Numbered from the stretch's first letter, positions 35,495 to 45,053 are shown. The stretch: DNA of 64,000 nt from Nostoc sp. TCL26-01 (GCF_013393945.1 NZ_CP040297.1:641001-705000); one strand, 5' to 3'. The notes: generated from the letters alone by a model not told the origin. Numbers and translations: made by a program.

Positions 35495-35707
35495 ATATTG
35501 CTTAAGTATATTCTACTAAGTGCTTTATTTCCGTATACTCTATTGCAATACACAAAAAACATACTAAAAATACCTATGTTTGGTTTTACTAAAACTAAAG
35601 CCGTGACGTAGACTAGTAACCATAAAAAGTACTGAGCTTTTGACATTGTAGTCACATAGCTTTTCTAGAGTGTTTGCTTGTTAATAGCAATCCTGCAAAA
35701 GCAATGA

Positions 35708-35941
35708 TCAGCGAGTACCGCTACCATGTTGGCTGTCAGGACCACCATAGTTAGGCGGTACGTATGTACCTTGCGAGCCTTGTGAGTATTCATCAGATGA
35801 TCTGACAAGTAAATTCTCATTGCCAAAATTACTAGCGGACAACCTGCGAAAAGTTCCTGTAGCATCAGCCACCTTGGGGATGATGAGGCTAGCAGTGAGG
35901 CAAAATATCAAAACACTGAAAATCGTTAAATTGGTTTTCAT
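35708..35941 (-). CDS. Small exported protein with PPNYGGPDS...GSGTR tail
   Basis: This 77-residue protein has a signal peptide (MKTNLTIFSVLIFCLTASLI, cleavage near VADA, residue 27). The mature ~50 residues contain no cysteine and end TYVPPNYGGPDSQHGSGTR. Tails of this PPxxGGPxxxxGSGTR kind occur in other exported cyanobacterial proteins I have seen; the function is unknown. It has no operon partner. Confidence 0.72.
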   Translation of the reverse strand: MKTNLTIFSVLIFCLTASLIIPKVADATGTFRRLSASNFGNENLLVRSSDEYSQGSQGTYVPPNYGGPDSQHGSGTR

Positions 35942-36148
35942 AAATTTAAGCTCACATTCTAAATCTTGATTTAATTTGGCGTTTTATCTGATCTACAGAG
36001 AATGGAACACGTTTTTCCAAAAAAAATTGAATTCAGGTAAATTTGTTTATTTTGACTGAGAAATACTTTTTGTAGAGGTCGTCAAAATTGGTACTCTAGT
36101 AAAAATTCATTCAGAATTTCACTAAAAATACTAGACAACTAAGAGATA

Positions 36149-36185
36149 TACCCTTAACGCGATGTCTAGCATCGGTCTAAGGGTA
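36149..36185. promoter_or_regulatory. 37-base two-step inverted repeat
   Basis: TACCCTTA (36149-36156) pairs with TAAGGGTA (36178-36185). Inside, after 3-base symmetric mismatches, CGATG pairs with CATCG around TCTAG. It may be an operator or a structured RNA element; no T-run follows on the plus strand. Confidence 0.45.
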
Positions 36186-36255
36186 GAAGTATTGTTAAAT
36201 CTAAAATTGTGTATATTCATTAATTACCACAAGAGAATTATCCCTACTGTATTTT

Positions 36256-36285
36256 TTTAACATTATTTTAACATTCTTTAGTGTA
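36256..36285. promoter_or_regulatory. 11-base-period TTTAACAT direct repeats
   Basis: TTTAACAT occurs at 36256 and 36267, exactly one helical turn apart, followed by a diverged third unit. The layout resembles cyanobacterial Pho boxes (PyTTAAPyPyT/A every 11 bases), but position 7 is A in both units and the nearest start (35941) is about 315 bases away. Confidence 0.3.
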
Positions 36286-36554
36286 AACACTCACATACTT
36301 TTTTATAAAATATGTAAAAACACTGAGAAAATTCTTGCCCTAAAAACTTATAGCCTCAGAAATAAGTAAATTTTAGGCAGTAGGATTACTATTATATTGA
36401 TTTTTTATAAATTTGGCCTATAAAAGCTCAGTATGGATAATTCTTGATGAAGATTGAGTCCTGTGAGCATGAGTAAAGGTAACTAATTTCCCACCCCACC
36501 ACACAAAACTTGCTGTTTATTCGTTGCTGGGAACCTTAAACCCACAGGATGTTG

Positions 36555-38816
36555 TTAATCCAACTCAAAACGGTTTTTACCAAGATGCTTGGCGCGATAC
36601 ATCGCAGTATCTGCTTGTTTGAGTAATGTATCGGCATCTTCGCTGCTTACAGGATAAATACTGATGCCAATACTGACAGATACTCTGGTGGTACATCCGT
36701 TTAAAACAATTGGCTCAGTGATATTGGCTAAAATCTTTTCCGCTATTTTAGTAGCTACTTGAGCATTAGGTATTGCCCGCAGAATTACTGTAAATTCGTC
36801 ACCACCTAAACGAGAAACTGTATCACTAGCACGGAGAGAGTTACTGAGTCGTTGGGCAATCACAACCAAGAGGCGATCGCCCATCTCATGACCCAGGGTA
36901 TCATTAACTTGCTTAAACCCGTCTAGATCAATGAAGAGGATTCCTAGTAAGAGATGATTATTTTTAGCCCAGTTGATTGATTCATAAAGCTGTTCTGCAA
37001 AGTATTTACGATTAGGTAAACCCGTGAGGGGATCATGATAGGCTAAATAACGTAAATGGTCTTCTTTGAGCTTTAATTCATTATTAGAACGAAACAATTC
37101 AGCCGCCGTACGCTTGAGTTCCTCTTCCATTAATTTACGTTGAGTAATATCTCGAATTACCCCAACTAAAAAGAAATTCCCAGCAACATCTTTGTGGAGC
37201 GATCGCTTAGTAGCAATCAAATGGGTTTTGCCGTAAGCATCAGTAAATTCTTCCTCATTTTCTTGGGGTCTTTGAGTTGAGAACACCAACTCATCCTGCT
37301 GACGAAAAACCTCAGCTTCATGTTTAGGAAAAAAATCAAAATCAGATTTTTCTAAAAGTAATTTATCAGGATAGCCAATAAATCGACAGTAAGCCTCATT
37401 TAAAACAATCCACTGATGTTGCTCATTTTTCACAAAAATAGGATCAGCGATCGTATCAATTACCTGCTGCAAAAATTCTTTAGAACGTTTGAGTTCTTCC
37501 TGCATATGAGCAAGATAACTAGTAATCCAAATTACTGAACCACTAAAAGTCAAAAGTGATGGAATTAACGGTATCCACCACCCCAAGAAAAAAGCCACAT
37601 ATGTACAGAAGAACAGTAACAAACAAGAAACTAAAACAGTCAAAACACTCGGAAAAGGTCTTCTGACACGCCATGTTGTCGCTGCACCCACATAAGCCCA
37701 AGCAAAAATCCATAAACATTCCCACAAATCAGACCAAACTTTTAATAAAGGTCTTCCCTCTAATGCCGCAGAGATTAATTGACTGATAAAATAAGCTTGT
37801 AATTCAATACCTGCTACAGGCTTTGCTTCTTTCATTAGCCGACTAGAATAGGGAATGAAAACGTAATCTTGCAGACTTGGTGCTGTAGAACCAATTAACA
37901 CAATTTTATCTTTGAGCCAGCTTTTTGGAACTTTATTCGCTAGCACATCTACCATACTCACTTGACGGAAACTACAAGGTTCGCCAACACAATTTGGGTA
38001 GCGTGGTTTAGGAAAATTAGACAATATTTGATAGCCTTTAGCATCAGCTCTAACATAAGCGCCATCATTCTCTTGGAACCGAGTAAAAACTGCTTTACCC
38101 AAACGCAAATACTCAGAGTTAGTAGCTGCTTTTGGGAAAATACCCTCTGTTTTTAAATATAATAAAGCTAGTTTTAAGGCAAAGCTTTCGTGCGCCTCTT
38201 TGCCTGTATGCCAATACAACAAACTCCGACGTACTTTGCCATCAGGATCATAAAGTAAGTTATTAAAACCGATTTGCTCAGGTTTTAATCCTGGTGGTGG
38301 TGGAACCTGATAATTTTGGTTATGTCCTAATAGCTGAGTGCCAATTAAATTTGGCATGGTTTTATAAGTCTCTACTAGAGTTCCATAACCATTCTTAGCT
38401 GGTAAATTGCGGTAAATATCTAACCCAATAGCACGAGGTTGATTTGCTTTTAATTTTTGTAATAACTGAGCAACTACACTATCTGGAAGCGGAAATCCTT
38501 GACTTAATGCAGCTTCATCTATGGCGACAATAGTAATGCGATCATCAGGTGGTTCATTGGGACGGAAGTGAAAAAATTGATCTAGTGCTGCTAACTCTAA
38601 GGATTGCAGTAATCCTAGAGAGCGTAACAATAGAACACAAACCACGACGCTAGAGGCAGTAAATAATTCTCTTTGTCCTCGACTAAGCGACTGTTTCAGC
38701 CCGAAAATTAATTTCACAAGACGCTTGCCTAGTTGCTTACTCATTCCCATTACCCACTGGGAGAATATTCTCTGGATATACAAATATTGCCTAGCTATCA
38801 AATAGCTATCAACCAT
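36555..38816 (-). CDS. CHASE2-PAS-GGDEF diguanylate cyclase
   Basis: An N-terminal membrane helix (about 55-72) precedes an extracytoplasmic CHASE2 sensor domain (about 75-365) with ITIVAIDEAAL and DKIVLIGSTAPSLQDYVFIPYS. Three or so membrane helices (about 370-440) follow, then a PAS/PAC segment (about 460-575), a short coiled coil and a GGDEF domain (about 590-750) with YHDPLTGLPNRKYF and an intact RLGGDEF active site. It probably makes c-di-GMP in response to an external signal. There is no EAL domain. The ATG at 38816 is chosen over the TTG before it; a later start at MGMSKQLGKR is also possible. Confidence 0.93.
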   Translation of the reverse strand: MVDSYLIARQYLYIQRIFSQWVMGMSKQLGKRLVKLIFGLKQSLSRGQRELFTASSVVVCVLLLRSLGLLQSLELAALDQFFHFRPNEPPDDRITIVAIDEAALSQGFPLPDSVVAQLLQKLKANQPRAIGLDIYRNLPAKNGYGTLVETYKTMPNLIGTQLLGHNQNYQVPPPPGLKPEQIGFNNLLYDPDGKVRRSLLYWHTGKEAHESFALKLALLYLKTEGIFPKAATNSEYLRLGKAVFTRFQENDGAYVRADAKGYQILSNFPKPRYPNCVGEPCSFRQVSMVDVLANKVPKSWLKDKIVLIGSTAPSLQDYVFIPYSSRLMKEAKPVAGIELQAYFISQLISAALEGRPLLKVWSDLWECLWIFAWAYVGAATTWRVRRPFPSVLTVLVSCLLLFFCTYVAFFLGWWIPLIPSLLTFSGSVIWITSYLAHMQEELKRSKEFLQQVIDTIADPIFVKNEQHQWIVLNEAYCRFIGYPDKLLLEKSDFDFFPKHEAEVFRQQDELVFSTQRPQENEEEFTDAYGKTHLIATKRSLHKDVAGNFFLVGVIRDITQRKLMEEELKRTAAELFRSNNELKLKEDHLRYLAYHDPLTGLPNRKYFAEQLYESINWAKNNHLLLGILFIDLDGFKQVNDTLGHEMGDRLLVVIAQRLSNSLRASDTVSRLGGDEFTVILRAIPNAQVATKIAEKILANITEPIVLNGCTTRVSVSIGISIYPVSSEDADTLLKQADTAMYRAKHLGKNRFELD

Positions 38817-39369
38817 CAATCACAAACTCAACGTATCTACTCAGAATCTTTTAAATTCAGTCACATTCCTCCAGATCATCTTGTTAAGAACTATAGAAAA
38901 TTATTGCTCAAAACTCATGATCTGAACCAAAGTATAACTGACAATTTCTGATCTATATCGCACTTCTATTGTTTGTTCTCTGTTGACTCCCATATTAGAG
39001 TCAACTCTCAAAATTTAGCAGCAAAATAGTCTCATACTTGATTTTGAGTCTAGGATTTTGTGCTTTACGTAATTGCAAACTGGTTTAAATATTGTTTGTG
39101 AATAACAAAAGTATATTTTCCTTAACTTCTAATTGCCACCTTTTTCGGAAGAAAATCGGTGTAACTGTCTATTCAAGAACCACTCAGATAAGTTAAGAAT
39201 AATTACGAGTATTGACGGTAAGTAAATATACGCAAAACCTGATTATGATAAGTTCTAAGCATGAGTTAAGTGCATCAGTACGAATAATTTCTTGATCTTG
39301 CTGGGTTCTCTCGCACTGACACACTCTCAATTGGGAATTTTCTGATCCTGGCAAAATCCCTAGCAGCAA
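38817..39369. other. Intergenic region, no gene seen
   Basis: The 553 bases lie between the CHASE2 gene start and the VKOR gene stop. The only structure noticed is CAGATCAT (38872) with ATGATCTG (38917), an 8-base inverted repeat with a 37-base loop, which is weak. Confidence 0.4.
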
Positions 39370-40350
39370 TTACTTAAAATACTTAAAGTTGCTTGGGCCT
39401 GTATAACCTGTAATTTTTGCCAACTCCGCTAGATTTTGGACTCCGCTATAGCTTTTACCATTGATAATCCAAGTAGGGTAGCTTGTTACTTTCGCAGCTT
39501 GACACAATTCTGGTTTACCCTTGGGGCTATCAGGAGCGCATTCCGTCTTAATACTATCGTCGATTATTTGGTAAGCCTCTTTACCAAAGAGTAACTTTTG
39601 TTCGTGGCAATGAGGACACCAATAAGCAACATATTCTTTAGCACCTACTTTCACTAAATGGCGTGCTAAAGCGATTTCAGCTTCTCCAGAAGTTGTGTTA
39701 ATTTCCCAGCCAAATTCGGGATTTGGATTAGTTTGAGGCACAAAAGCCGATATTTGTCCAGGAGGTATGCTAGATTGTCCGCCTGGTTGGTTAACTCCTG
39801 CATAGATACCAAGAGTACCGATCAGTGTCACCATACCAACAATCAGAGCAGTCAAGAGAATTTGCCCAACGTCCTCCCAATCATGACCGACAATTGTCAC
39901 CACCAGGAGACTGAGCGAGAACAACGCCGACGCAATGCAATATGGGCAAACAGCTTTAATTTGAAATGCCAATAAATACATTAGATAGCCACTAAAAACG
40001 GACATAGCGATCGCTCCTACTAATAGCAATCGCCACGTCAGATTTTCTAGAGGTTTGCGGCTGTTGTTTTCCCCAGCTTTCCAGACAACAGGCGCTAAAG
40101 CTAAAATCAGCATACTTGTATAAGCCAACAGCCCAAACAAAGCTAATGGCTGTCCAAAAATTGTGGCCCAAGGACTAGAAAGTACATCATTACAGCCTTT
40201 AACACCAGCTTGGGCCACACAAGCAGGACTACCGCCAGTTAACTTTTCTACAGTGATATAGCCAGTAGTCAACGCACCAAGTAGAGCGATCGCGGCGATA
40301 ATCAGACGCGACCATTTATGAATCCAAGGAGTAGAACGGCGACGAATCAT
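39370..40350 (-). CDS. VKOR-thioredoxin fusion (disulfide bond forming enzyme)
   Basis: The N-terminal VKOR domain (about 15-185) has four to five membrane helices, the loop cysteines C44 and C53, and the quinone-proximal CPYC (C135, C138). A linker leads to a C-terminal thioredoxin-like domain (about 220-326) with CPHC (C245, C248) and further cysteines in IKTECAPDS and PELCQAAKV. It oxidises thiols of exported and lumenal proteins and passes electrons to quinone; in plants the homologue LTO1 supports photosystem assembly. All key cysteines are present. Confidence 0.95.
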   Translation of the reverse strand: MIRRRSTPWIHKWSRLIIAAIALLGALTTGYITVEKLTGGSPACVAQAGVKGCNDVLSSPWATIFGQPLALFGLLAYTSMLILALAPVVWKAGENNSRKPLENLTWRLLLVGAIAMSVFSGYLMYLLAFQIKAVCPYCIASALFSLSLLVVTIVGHDWEDVGQILLTALIVGMVTLIGTLGIYAGVNQPGGQSSIPPGQISAFVPQTNPNPEFGWEINTTSGEAEIALARHLVKVGAKEYVAYWCPHCHEQKLLFGKEAYQIIDDSIKTECAPDSPKGKPELCQAAKVTSYPTWIINGKSYSGVQNLAELAKITGYTGPSNFKYFK

Positions 40351-40362
40351 AGATGGGAAGAA

Positions 40363-40396
40363 TTAATTCAAAATTCAAAATTCAAAATTCAAAATG
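40363..40396. repeat. AATTCAA tandem repeat
   Basis: About four AAATTCA heptamers lie immediately upstream of the VKOR-Trx start. Confidence 0.8.
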
Positions 40397-40481
40397 AAAG
40401 AAGGGAACAAGGAAAAAATTATTTATAACTCTTTTTCCTCACTCTCTTACTCACTACTCAGCACTCACTAATCACTACTCC

Positions 40482-41345
40482 CTAAGAATGTAGACTCACC
40501 GAGGTAGGAGAAACTGATTTATTCTCACCTGGAGAATTCCAACTGCGATGAGCTGCTTCCACAAACTGACTGACGCGAATAGGGTCAATTGGTTGCTCAA
40601 TTCGACCTTGACGTTTCAAAGAACTGGAAACAATCACACCATTAGCAGCCGGCAATAGTGTAGCAATATTTTCCCAATTTGCTCCACTGCCAATCAACAC
40701 AGGTGTGCCATTGGCTGCACCACAAGCTAATTCCAAATCTTCTTGGTTCGGTGGGCTACCAGTTGCCCAACCAGATAAAATCACAGCATCGGCCAGTCCT
40801 CTTTCAATTGTGTCTTTGACAGCAACTGTGAGATTAGGTGAACTGAGTGGTCTAGCGTGTTTAACGAGAACATCAGCCAAAATTTTCACATCACAGCCCA
40901 ATTCTCGCCGATAGCGGAGTAACTGATGTGCATCTCCCTCAATTAATCCTTGATCCGTTGCCATTACGCCTGTGAGGACATTGACACGAATGAATTGCGC
41001 CCGCACACAACTAGCGATCGCCATTGCACTTTTGGCATCATTTCTTAAAACATTCAACCCAATCGGCAATGTCACCAAATTTTGTATCCGTTGCACAACT
41101 ACAGTCATGGCACTCACAACTGCTGGGTCTACTTGATTTTTAGTGAACGGTGCATCAAAAAAATTTTCCACAATCAACCCATCTACACCGCCACTAGCTA
41201 GAGCCGTTGCTTCTCGTTCTGCACGGTCAATCACTGCTTTTAGGCTACCTCCCCAACGGGCAGAAGTGGGCAGAGGGAGCAAATGAACCACACCGATAAT
41301 AGGTGTGCGAGTTTTAAATAGTTGGTGTAAGTCCACGTCTTTCAA
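40482..41345 (-). CDS. btpA: BtpA family photosystem I biogenesis protein
   Basis: This is a 287-residue TIM-barrel protein: PIIGVVHLLPLPTSARWGG at the N-terminus, GVDGLIVENFFDAPF, GLNVLRNDAKSAMAIA, IRVNVLTG and PVLIGSGANWENIATLLPAANGVIVSSSLK. In Synechocystis, BtpA is a thylakoid-associated protein needed for stable photosystem I reaction-centre proteins. There is no ATG at the 5' end: TTG at 41345 or GTG three codons in are the candidates. It lies next to the VKOR-Trx gene, on the same strand, 131 bases upstream of it. Confidence 0.93.
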   Translation of the reverse strand: MKDVDLHQLFKTRTPIIGVVHLLPLPTSARWGGSLKAVIDRAEREATALASGGVDGLIVENFFDAPFTKNQVDPAVVSAMTVVVQRIQNLVTLPIGLNVLRNDAKSAMAIASCVRAQFIRVNVLTGVMATDQGLIEGDAHQLLRYRRELGCDVKILADVLVKHARPLSSPNLTVAVKDTIERGLADAVILSGWATGSPPNQEDLELACGAANGTPVLIGSGANWENIATLLPAANGVIVSSSLKRQGRIEQPIDPIRVSQFVEAAHRSWNSPGENKSVSPTSVSLHS

Positions 41346-41357
41346 TTATTGTGAGGG

Positions 41358-41554
41358 TCGGGGATTGGGAATTAGGAAATTGGGGATTGGGGATTGGGTA
41401 TTGGGTATTGGTCATTAGTCATTGGTCTTGAGTGCTGAGTGCTGATTAGCTATTAATTATTCTCCCCTGCTCCCTACCTCCGACCTCTAACAGTCTCCTC
41501 ATCTTCCCCAGTCCCCAGTCCCCAGTCCCCAGTTCCCAGTCCCCAGTCCCTTCC
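41358..41554. repeat. STRR arrays upstream of btpA
   Basis: GGGGATT heptamers (41358-41410), GAGTGCT units (41430-41447) and AGTCCCC heptamers (41510-41552) are separated by CTCC-rich sequence. Confidence 0.85.
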
Positions 41555-41654
41555 CTAGCGTCAAATTTGTTTTAGGCCAGTTATTTTACTGCTTCCTTCC
41601 CAAGACAGAATTTAGCGTAAAAGTTACCATAAGATATGTTAAGATAAATCTTGA

Positions 41655-41885
41655 CTACAAGAGGAGTTTGCCACTCACAACACGTAAGGCAGCTTCCCCC
41701 AGTTTAGGCACACTGCCCACGGTTAATCGTCGGTCATGCCTATCTCAGGGTAGCATTACTGCTTTATTAGGCGTAGTCGCAAGTGCGATTTCCCTGAGGG
41801 TAGCGACTTCTCACAACCAGCCCTTTGGGCGGCTTCCCGATGGGTAAATTAACAAAGGACACGCTGCGGTAATGTAAAATACCAA
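41655..41885 (+). ncRNA. Candidate structured RNA (nested long hairpin)
   Basis: Nested complementary segments run through an otherwise geneless stretch: GCAGC 41689/GCTGC 41863; GTTAATCGTCGG 41722-41733 with CCGATG 41837 and ATTAAC 41848 (5-base bulge, one G-U pair); and CTCAGGG 41744/CCCTGAG 41792. A local GCCC-TTT-GGGC hairpin is at 41820. A single long, bulged hairpin of about 200 bases is reminiscent of 6S RNA, but I do not recognise the primary sequence. The promoter (TAAGAT at 41640) is weak. The strand is uncertain. Confidence 0.35.
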
Positions 41886-41899
41886 CAGACGAAATTGTT

Positions 41900-41965
41900 A
41901 AAAAAAAATAAAAGTGTCGGATTTATTTCAAGACACTTCATCTAACCCTGGGAAACAGACTAATA
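41900..41965 (-). ncRNA. Candidate minus-strand small RNA of about 65 bases
   Basis: A promoter at 41971-41996 would start leftward transcription near 41965. The hairpin AAGTGTC/GACACTT (41938-41932 with 41918-41912) followed by TTTATTTTTTTT (41911-41900, minus strand) is a good terminator. The transcript contains no open frame of note. Confidence 0.4.
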
Positions 41966-41970
41966 GGAAT

Positions 41971-41996
41971 ATCATAACATGACCTAAGATTGTCAA
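41971..41996 (-). promoter_or_regulatory. Extended -10 promoter on minus strand
   Basis: On the minus strand TTGACA (41996-41991) is followed after 14 bases by TGTTATGAT (41979-41971), an extended -10. The spacing is short of the ideal 17, but the TG extension compensates in many promoters. Confidence 0.4.
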
Positions 41997-42135
41997 GGTC
42001 AGGGGCTGATGGGCAGTGGCTGACAGTGGCACAAAAACCATGAAGGTGCTGTCAATTGGGGGTGCAATGCACAAAAAGCGAACCTACGTACTTTGTGTTT
42101 AATAACAAGAAAAAACCGGAAGATTTTTTCAAAAT

Positions 42136-43458
42136 ATGGGTGAAAAGCCAACAATAGCAATTTCTCACTTGGGCTGTGAGAAAAATCGGATTGATACAGA
42201 ACATATGTTAGGACTGCTCGTAGAAGCAGGTTATGGTGTAGACACAAATGAAGAATTAGCGGATTACGTCATTGTCAATACTTGTAGTTTTATCGAAGCG
42301 GCAAGAGTTGAATCTGTCAAAACTTTAGTAGAACTAGCAGAGTCAAATAAAAAGATCGTCATTACAGGCTGCATGGCGCAACACTTCCAAGCACAATTGC
42401 TAGAGGAGTTGCCGGAAGCAGTAGCTGTAGTTGGCACAGGCGATTACCATAAGATAGTTAACGTCATTGAACGAGTAGAGCAAGGGGAACGGGTTAAAGA
42501 AATTAGCGCCGAACCTATGTATATTGCCGATGAAAGCACACCGCGCTACCGCACTACTACTGAAGGCGTTGCCTACCTGCGAGTGGCAGAAGGGTGTGAT
42601 TACCGTTGTGCATTTTGCATAATTCCCCACTTACGAGGTAACCAGCGATCACGTACCATAGAATCCATAGTTGCTGAAGCCCAGCAGCTAGTAAAACAAG
42701 GTGTACAAGAAATTATTCTGATTTCCCAAATCACCACCAACTATGGTTTAGACATTTACGGCAAGCCCAAATTAGCAGAATTGTTGCGTGCTTTGGGGAA
42801 AGTTGATGTACCGTGGATCAGGATGCACTATGCTTATCCCACAGGGCTGACCCCAGATGTGATAGCGGCAATTCAGGAAACGCCCAACGTCTTACCTTAT
42901 TTAGATTTGCCCCTACAACATTCTCACCCCGAAGTTCTCCGCGCCATGAACCGTCCCTGGCAAGGGCGTGTCAACGATGAAATTATCGAGCGCCTGAAAA
43001 CAGCCATTCCCGGCGCTGTATTGCGGACAACCTTTATAGTCGGCTTCCCAGGAGAAACAGAAGCACACTTTGAGCATTTACTAGAGTTCGTCCAACGCCA
43101 TGAATTTGACCACGTGGGTGTATTCACTTTTTCCCCAGAAGAGGGAACCCCCGCATATCAATTAGCCAATCAGCTACCACAAGCTGTGATGGATGAACGC
43201 CGCGATCGCCTCATGGCACTCCAGCAACCTATTTCTTGGCGAAAAAATCAGCAGGAAATCGGCAAAACCGTTGAAGTCCTGATAGAGCAAGAAAACCCTG
43301 AAAGTGGGAAATTGATTGGTCGTTCTGGCAGATTTTCCCCAGAAGTCGATGGTCAAGTCTACGTCGATGGAGAGGCAAAATTAGGAACCATCGCATCCGT
43401 CAAAATTCACAGTGCTGATGAATATGACCTGTTTGGTCAAGTAGTCAGCCTCAACTGA
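42136..43458 (+). CDS. rimO: Ribosomal protein S12 methylthiotransferase RimO
   Basis: This radical SAM enzyme adds a methylthio group to an aspartate of ribosomal protein S12. The N-terminal UPF0004 domain has [27 protein letters not shown] and ITGCMAQ (three auxiliary-cluster cysteines). The radical SAM domain has [21 protein letters not shown]. The C-terminal TRAM domain (about 370-440) is present. SHLGCEKN and IIPHLRG distinguish RimO from MiaB. The 440-residue length is normal. Confidence 0.96.
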   Translation: MGEKPTIAISHLGCEKNRIDTEHMLGLLVEAGYGVDTNEELADYVIVNTCSFIEAARVESVKTLVELAESNKKIVITGCMAQHFQAQLLEELPEAVAVVGTGDYHKIVNVIERVEQGERVKEISAEPMYIADESTPRYRTTTEGVAYLRVAEGCDYRCAFCIIPHLRGNQRSRTIESIVAEAQQLVKQGVQEIILISQITTNYGLDIYGKPKLAELLRALGKVDVPWIRMHYAYPTGLTPDVIAAIQETPNVLPYLDLPLQHSHPEVLRAMNRPWQGRVNDEIIERLKTAIPGAVLRTTFIVGFPGETEAHFEHLLEFVQRHEFDHVGVFTFSPEEGTPAYQLANQLPQAVMDERRDRLMALQQPISWRKNQQEIGKTVEVLIEQENPESGKLIGRSGRFSPEVDGQVYVDGEAKLGTIASVKIHSADEYDLFGQVVSLN

Positions 43459-43517
43459 AGCAAATGAGTTTCAGTGAACAAGTCTAAAAGTAAAAAGAAC
43501 AAAATCCAGGAGAGTTG

Positions 43518-45053
43518 ATGAATCTTTCTTTTCAAGAACTAGGTATTTCCCAGGAACGTGTTGAGCATTTAGAAAAACTCGGTTTTACCGCACCGACTAA
43601 CATTCAGGCTCAAGCTATCCCCCAACTGTTATCAGGTCGGGATGTAGTTGGTCAATCACAAACAGGTACAGGTAAAACAGCAGCATTTTCACTGCCAATT
43701 TTAGAACGGCTAGATGGGCAGCAAAAAGCAGTACAAGCTCTAGTGTTAACCCCCACCCGCGAGTTAGCCATGCAGGTACATGATGCAATGGCGCAATTTG
43801 TCGGTCATAGCGGATTGAAAACCTTAGCAATTTATGGTGGACAATCAATTGATCGACAAATCTTGCAACTCAAACGCGGCGCACAAATCGTTGTCGGTAC
43901 TCCCGGACGAGTCATTGACTTACTAGAACGGGGTTGTTTGAAACTTGATCAAGTCAAGTGGTTTGTCTTAGACGAAGCCGATGAAATGTTAAGCATGGGC
44001 TTTATCGATGATGTGGAAAGAATTCTGTCCCAAGCACCCCAAGACAGACAAACAGCCTTATTTTCAGCTACAATGCCGCCATCGATTCGGATGTTGGTGA
44101 ATAAGTTTTTGCGATCGCCCGTCACAGTCACCGTCGAGCAACCAAAAGCCACACCCAACAAAATCAATCAGGTAGCTTATCTTGTCCCTCGTCACTGGAC
44201 AAAAGCCAAAGCCTTACAACCAATTCTGGAAATGGAAGATCCAGAAACCGCATTAATTTTCGTTCGTACCCGACGCACCGCCGCCGAACTCACCAATCAA
44301 CTGCAAGCAGCTGGTCATAGTGTAGATGAATATCATGGCGACTTGTCCCAGCAAGCACGGGAAAGATTATTATCTCGGTTCCGCAATCGTCAAGTGCGCT
44401 GGGTGGTAGCCACAGACATTGCTGCACGCGGCTTGGATGTCGATCAACTATCTCATGTGATCAACTACGACCTACCCGATAGCGTCGAAACCTATGTACA
44501 CCGGATTGGTCGTACTGGTCGTGCTGGTAAAGAAGGGACAGCAATTACCCTAGTACAACCCTTTGAGCGTCGCAAACAGCAGATATTTGAACGTCATGTC
44601 CGCCAAAATTGGCAACTCCTGTCAATTCCCACACGGGCGCAAATTGAAGCACAGCACATCCTGAAATTGCAAGGACAAGTCAGAGAAGCTTTGACTGGCG
44701 AACGTTTGGCTTCATTCTTACCCATTGTCAGCGAATTGATCGAAAAATATGATGCTCAGGCGATCGCTGCTGCTGCATTACAAATCGCTTACGATCAAAC
44801 TCGTCCCGCTTGGTTAAGTTCTGATATCGAAATTCCCGAAGAAGTGGTTTCCTCTCCCAAACCTAAACTCAACAAACGTCGTGAGTCATCTGGCGACAGA
44901 AATCGCAGCAGTTGGAACAAATCAGAGTCCAACAACAACGACGAAGACAGACGCGGTACACCCAAGCCCAAATTGCGCACAGGTCGTCGTGAGTCTTCTA
45001 TTGCACCAGGCAATCAAAAGTTAGGTTCTACAGCTAGAGAATCAGCTTCTTAG
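43518..45053 (+). CDS. DEAD-box RNA helicase
   Basis: This is an ATP-dependent RNA helicase for ribosome assembly or mRNA turnover. The motifs in order are the Q motif (FTAPTNIQAQAIP), I (QTGTGKT), Ia (PTRELA), Ib (TPGR), II (DEAD), III (SAT), IV (LIFVRTRR), V (ATDIAARGLD) and VI (HRIGRTGRAG). The last ~90 residues are Arg/Ser/Asn-rich and basic, typical of an RNA-binding tail. The ATG at 43518 follows AGGAGAG. Cyanobacterial relatives are cold- or redox-induced (Crh), but I cannot assign the exact paralogue. It lies 59 bases downstream of rimO on the same strand. Confidence 0.95.
   Translation: MNLSFQELGISQERVEHLEKLGFTAPTNIQAQAIPQLLSGRDVVGQSQTGTGKTAAFSLPILERLDGQQKAVQALVLTPTRELAMQVHDAMAQFVGHSGLKTLAIYGGQSIDRQILQLKRGAQIVVGTPGRVIDLLERGCLKLDQVKWFVLDEADEMLSMGFIDDVERILSQAPQDRQTALFSATMPPSIRMLVNKFLRSPVTVTVEQPKATPNKINQVAYLVPRHWTKAKALQPILEMEDPETALIFVRTRRTAAELTNQLQAAGHSVDEYHGDLSQQARERLLSRFRNRQVRWVVATDIAARGLDVDQLSHVINYDLPDSVETYVHRIGRTGRAGKEGTAITLVQPFERRKQQIFERHVRQNWQLLSIPTRAQIEAQHILKLQGQVREALTGERLASFLPIVSELIEKYDAQAIAAAALQIAYDQTRPAWLSSDIEIPEEVVSSPKPKLNKRRESSGDRNRSSWNKSESNNNDEDRRGTPKPKLRTGRRESSIAPGNQKLGSTARESAS

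Larger units (their letters stand above)
35942..36554. other. AT-rich intergenic region with hairpin and direct repeats
   Basis: The 613 bases separate the small exported protein gene from the stop of the CHASE2 gene. They hold a two-step hairpin (36149-36185) and tandem TTTAACAT repeats (36256-36274). No open frame with a ribosome site was seen. Confidence 0.5.

Noticed and set aside
38872..38924. Inverted repeat CAGATCAT...ATGATCTG
   Set aside because: An 8-base stem with a 37-base loop in AT-rich DNA is likely by chance.
41945..41960. GGGAAACAGAC as a Yfr2-type loop on the plus strand
   Set aside because: No supporting stem or terminator was found on the plus strand; the evidence favours a minus-strand unit.
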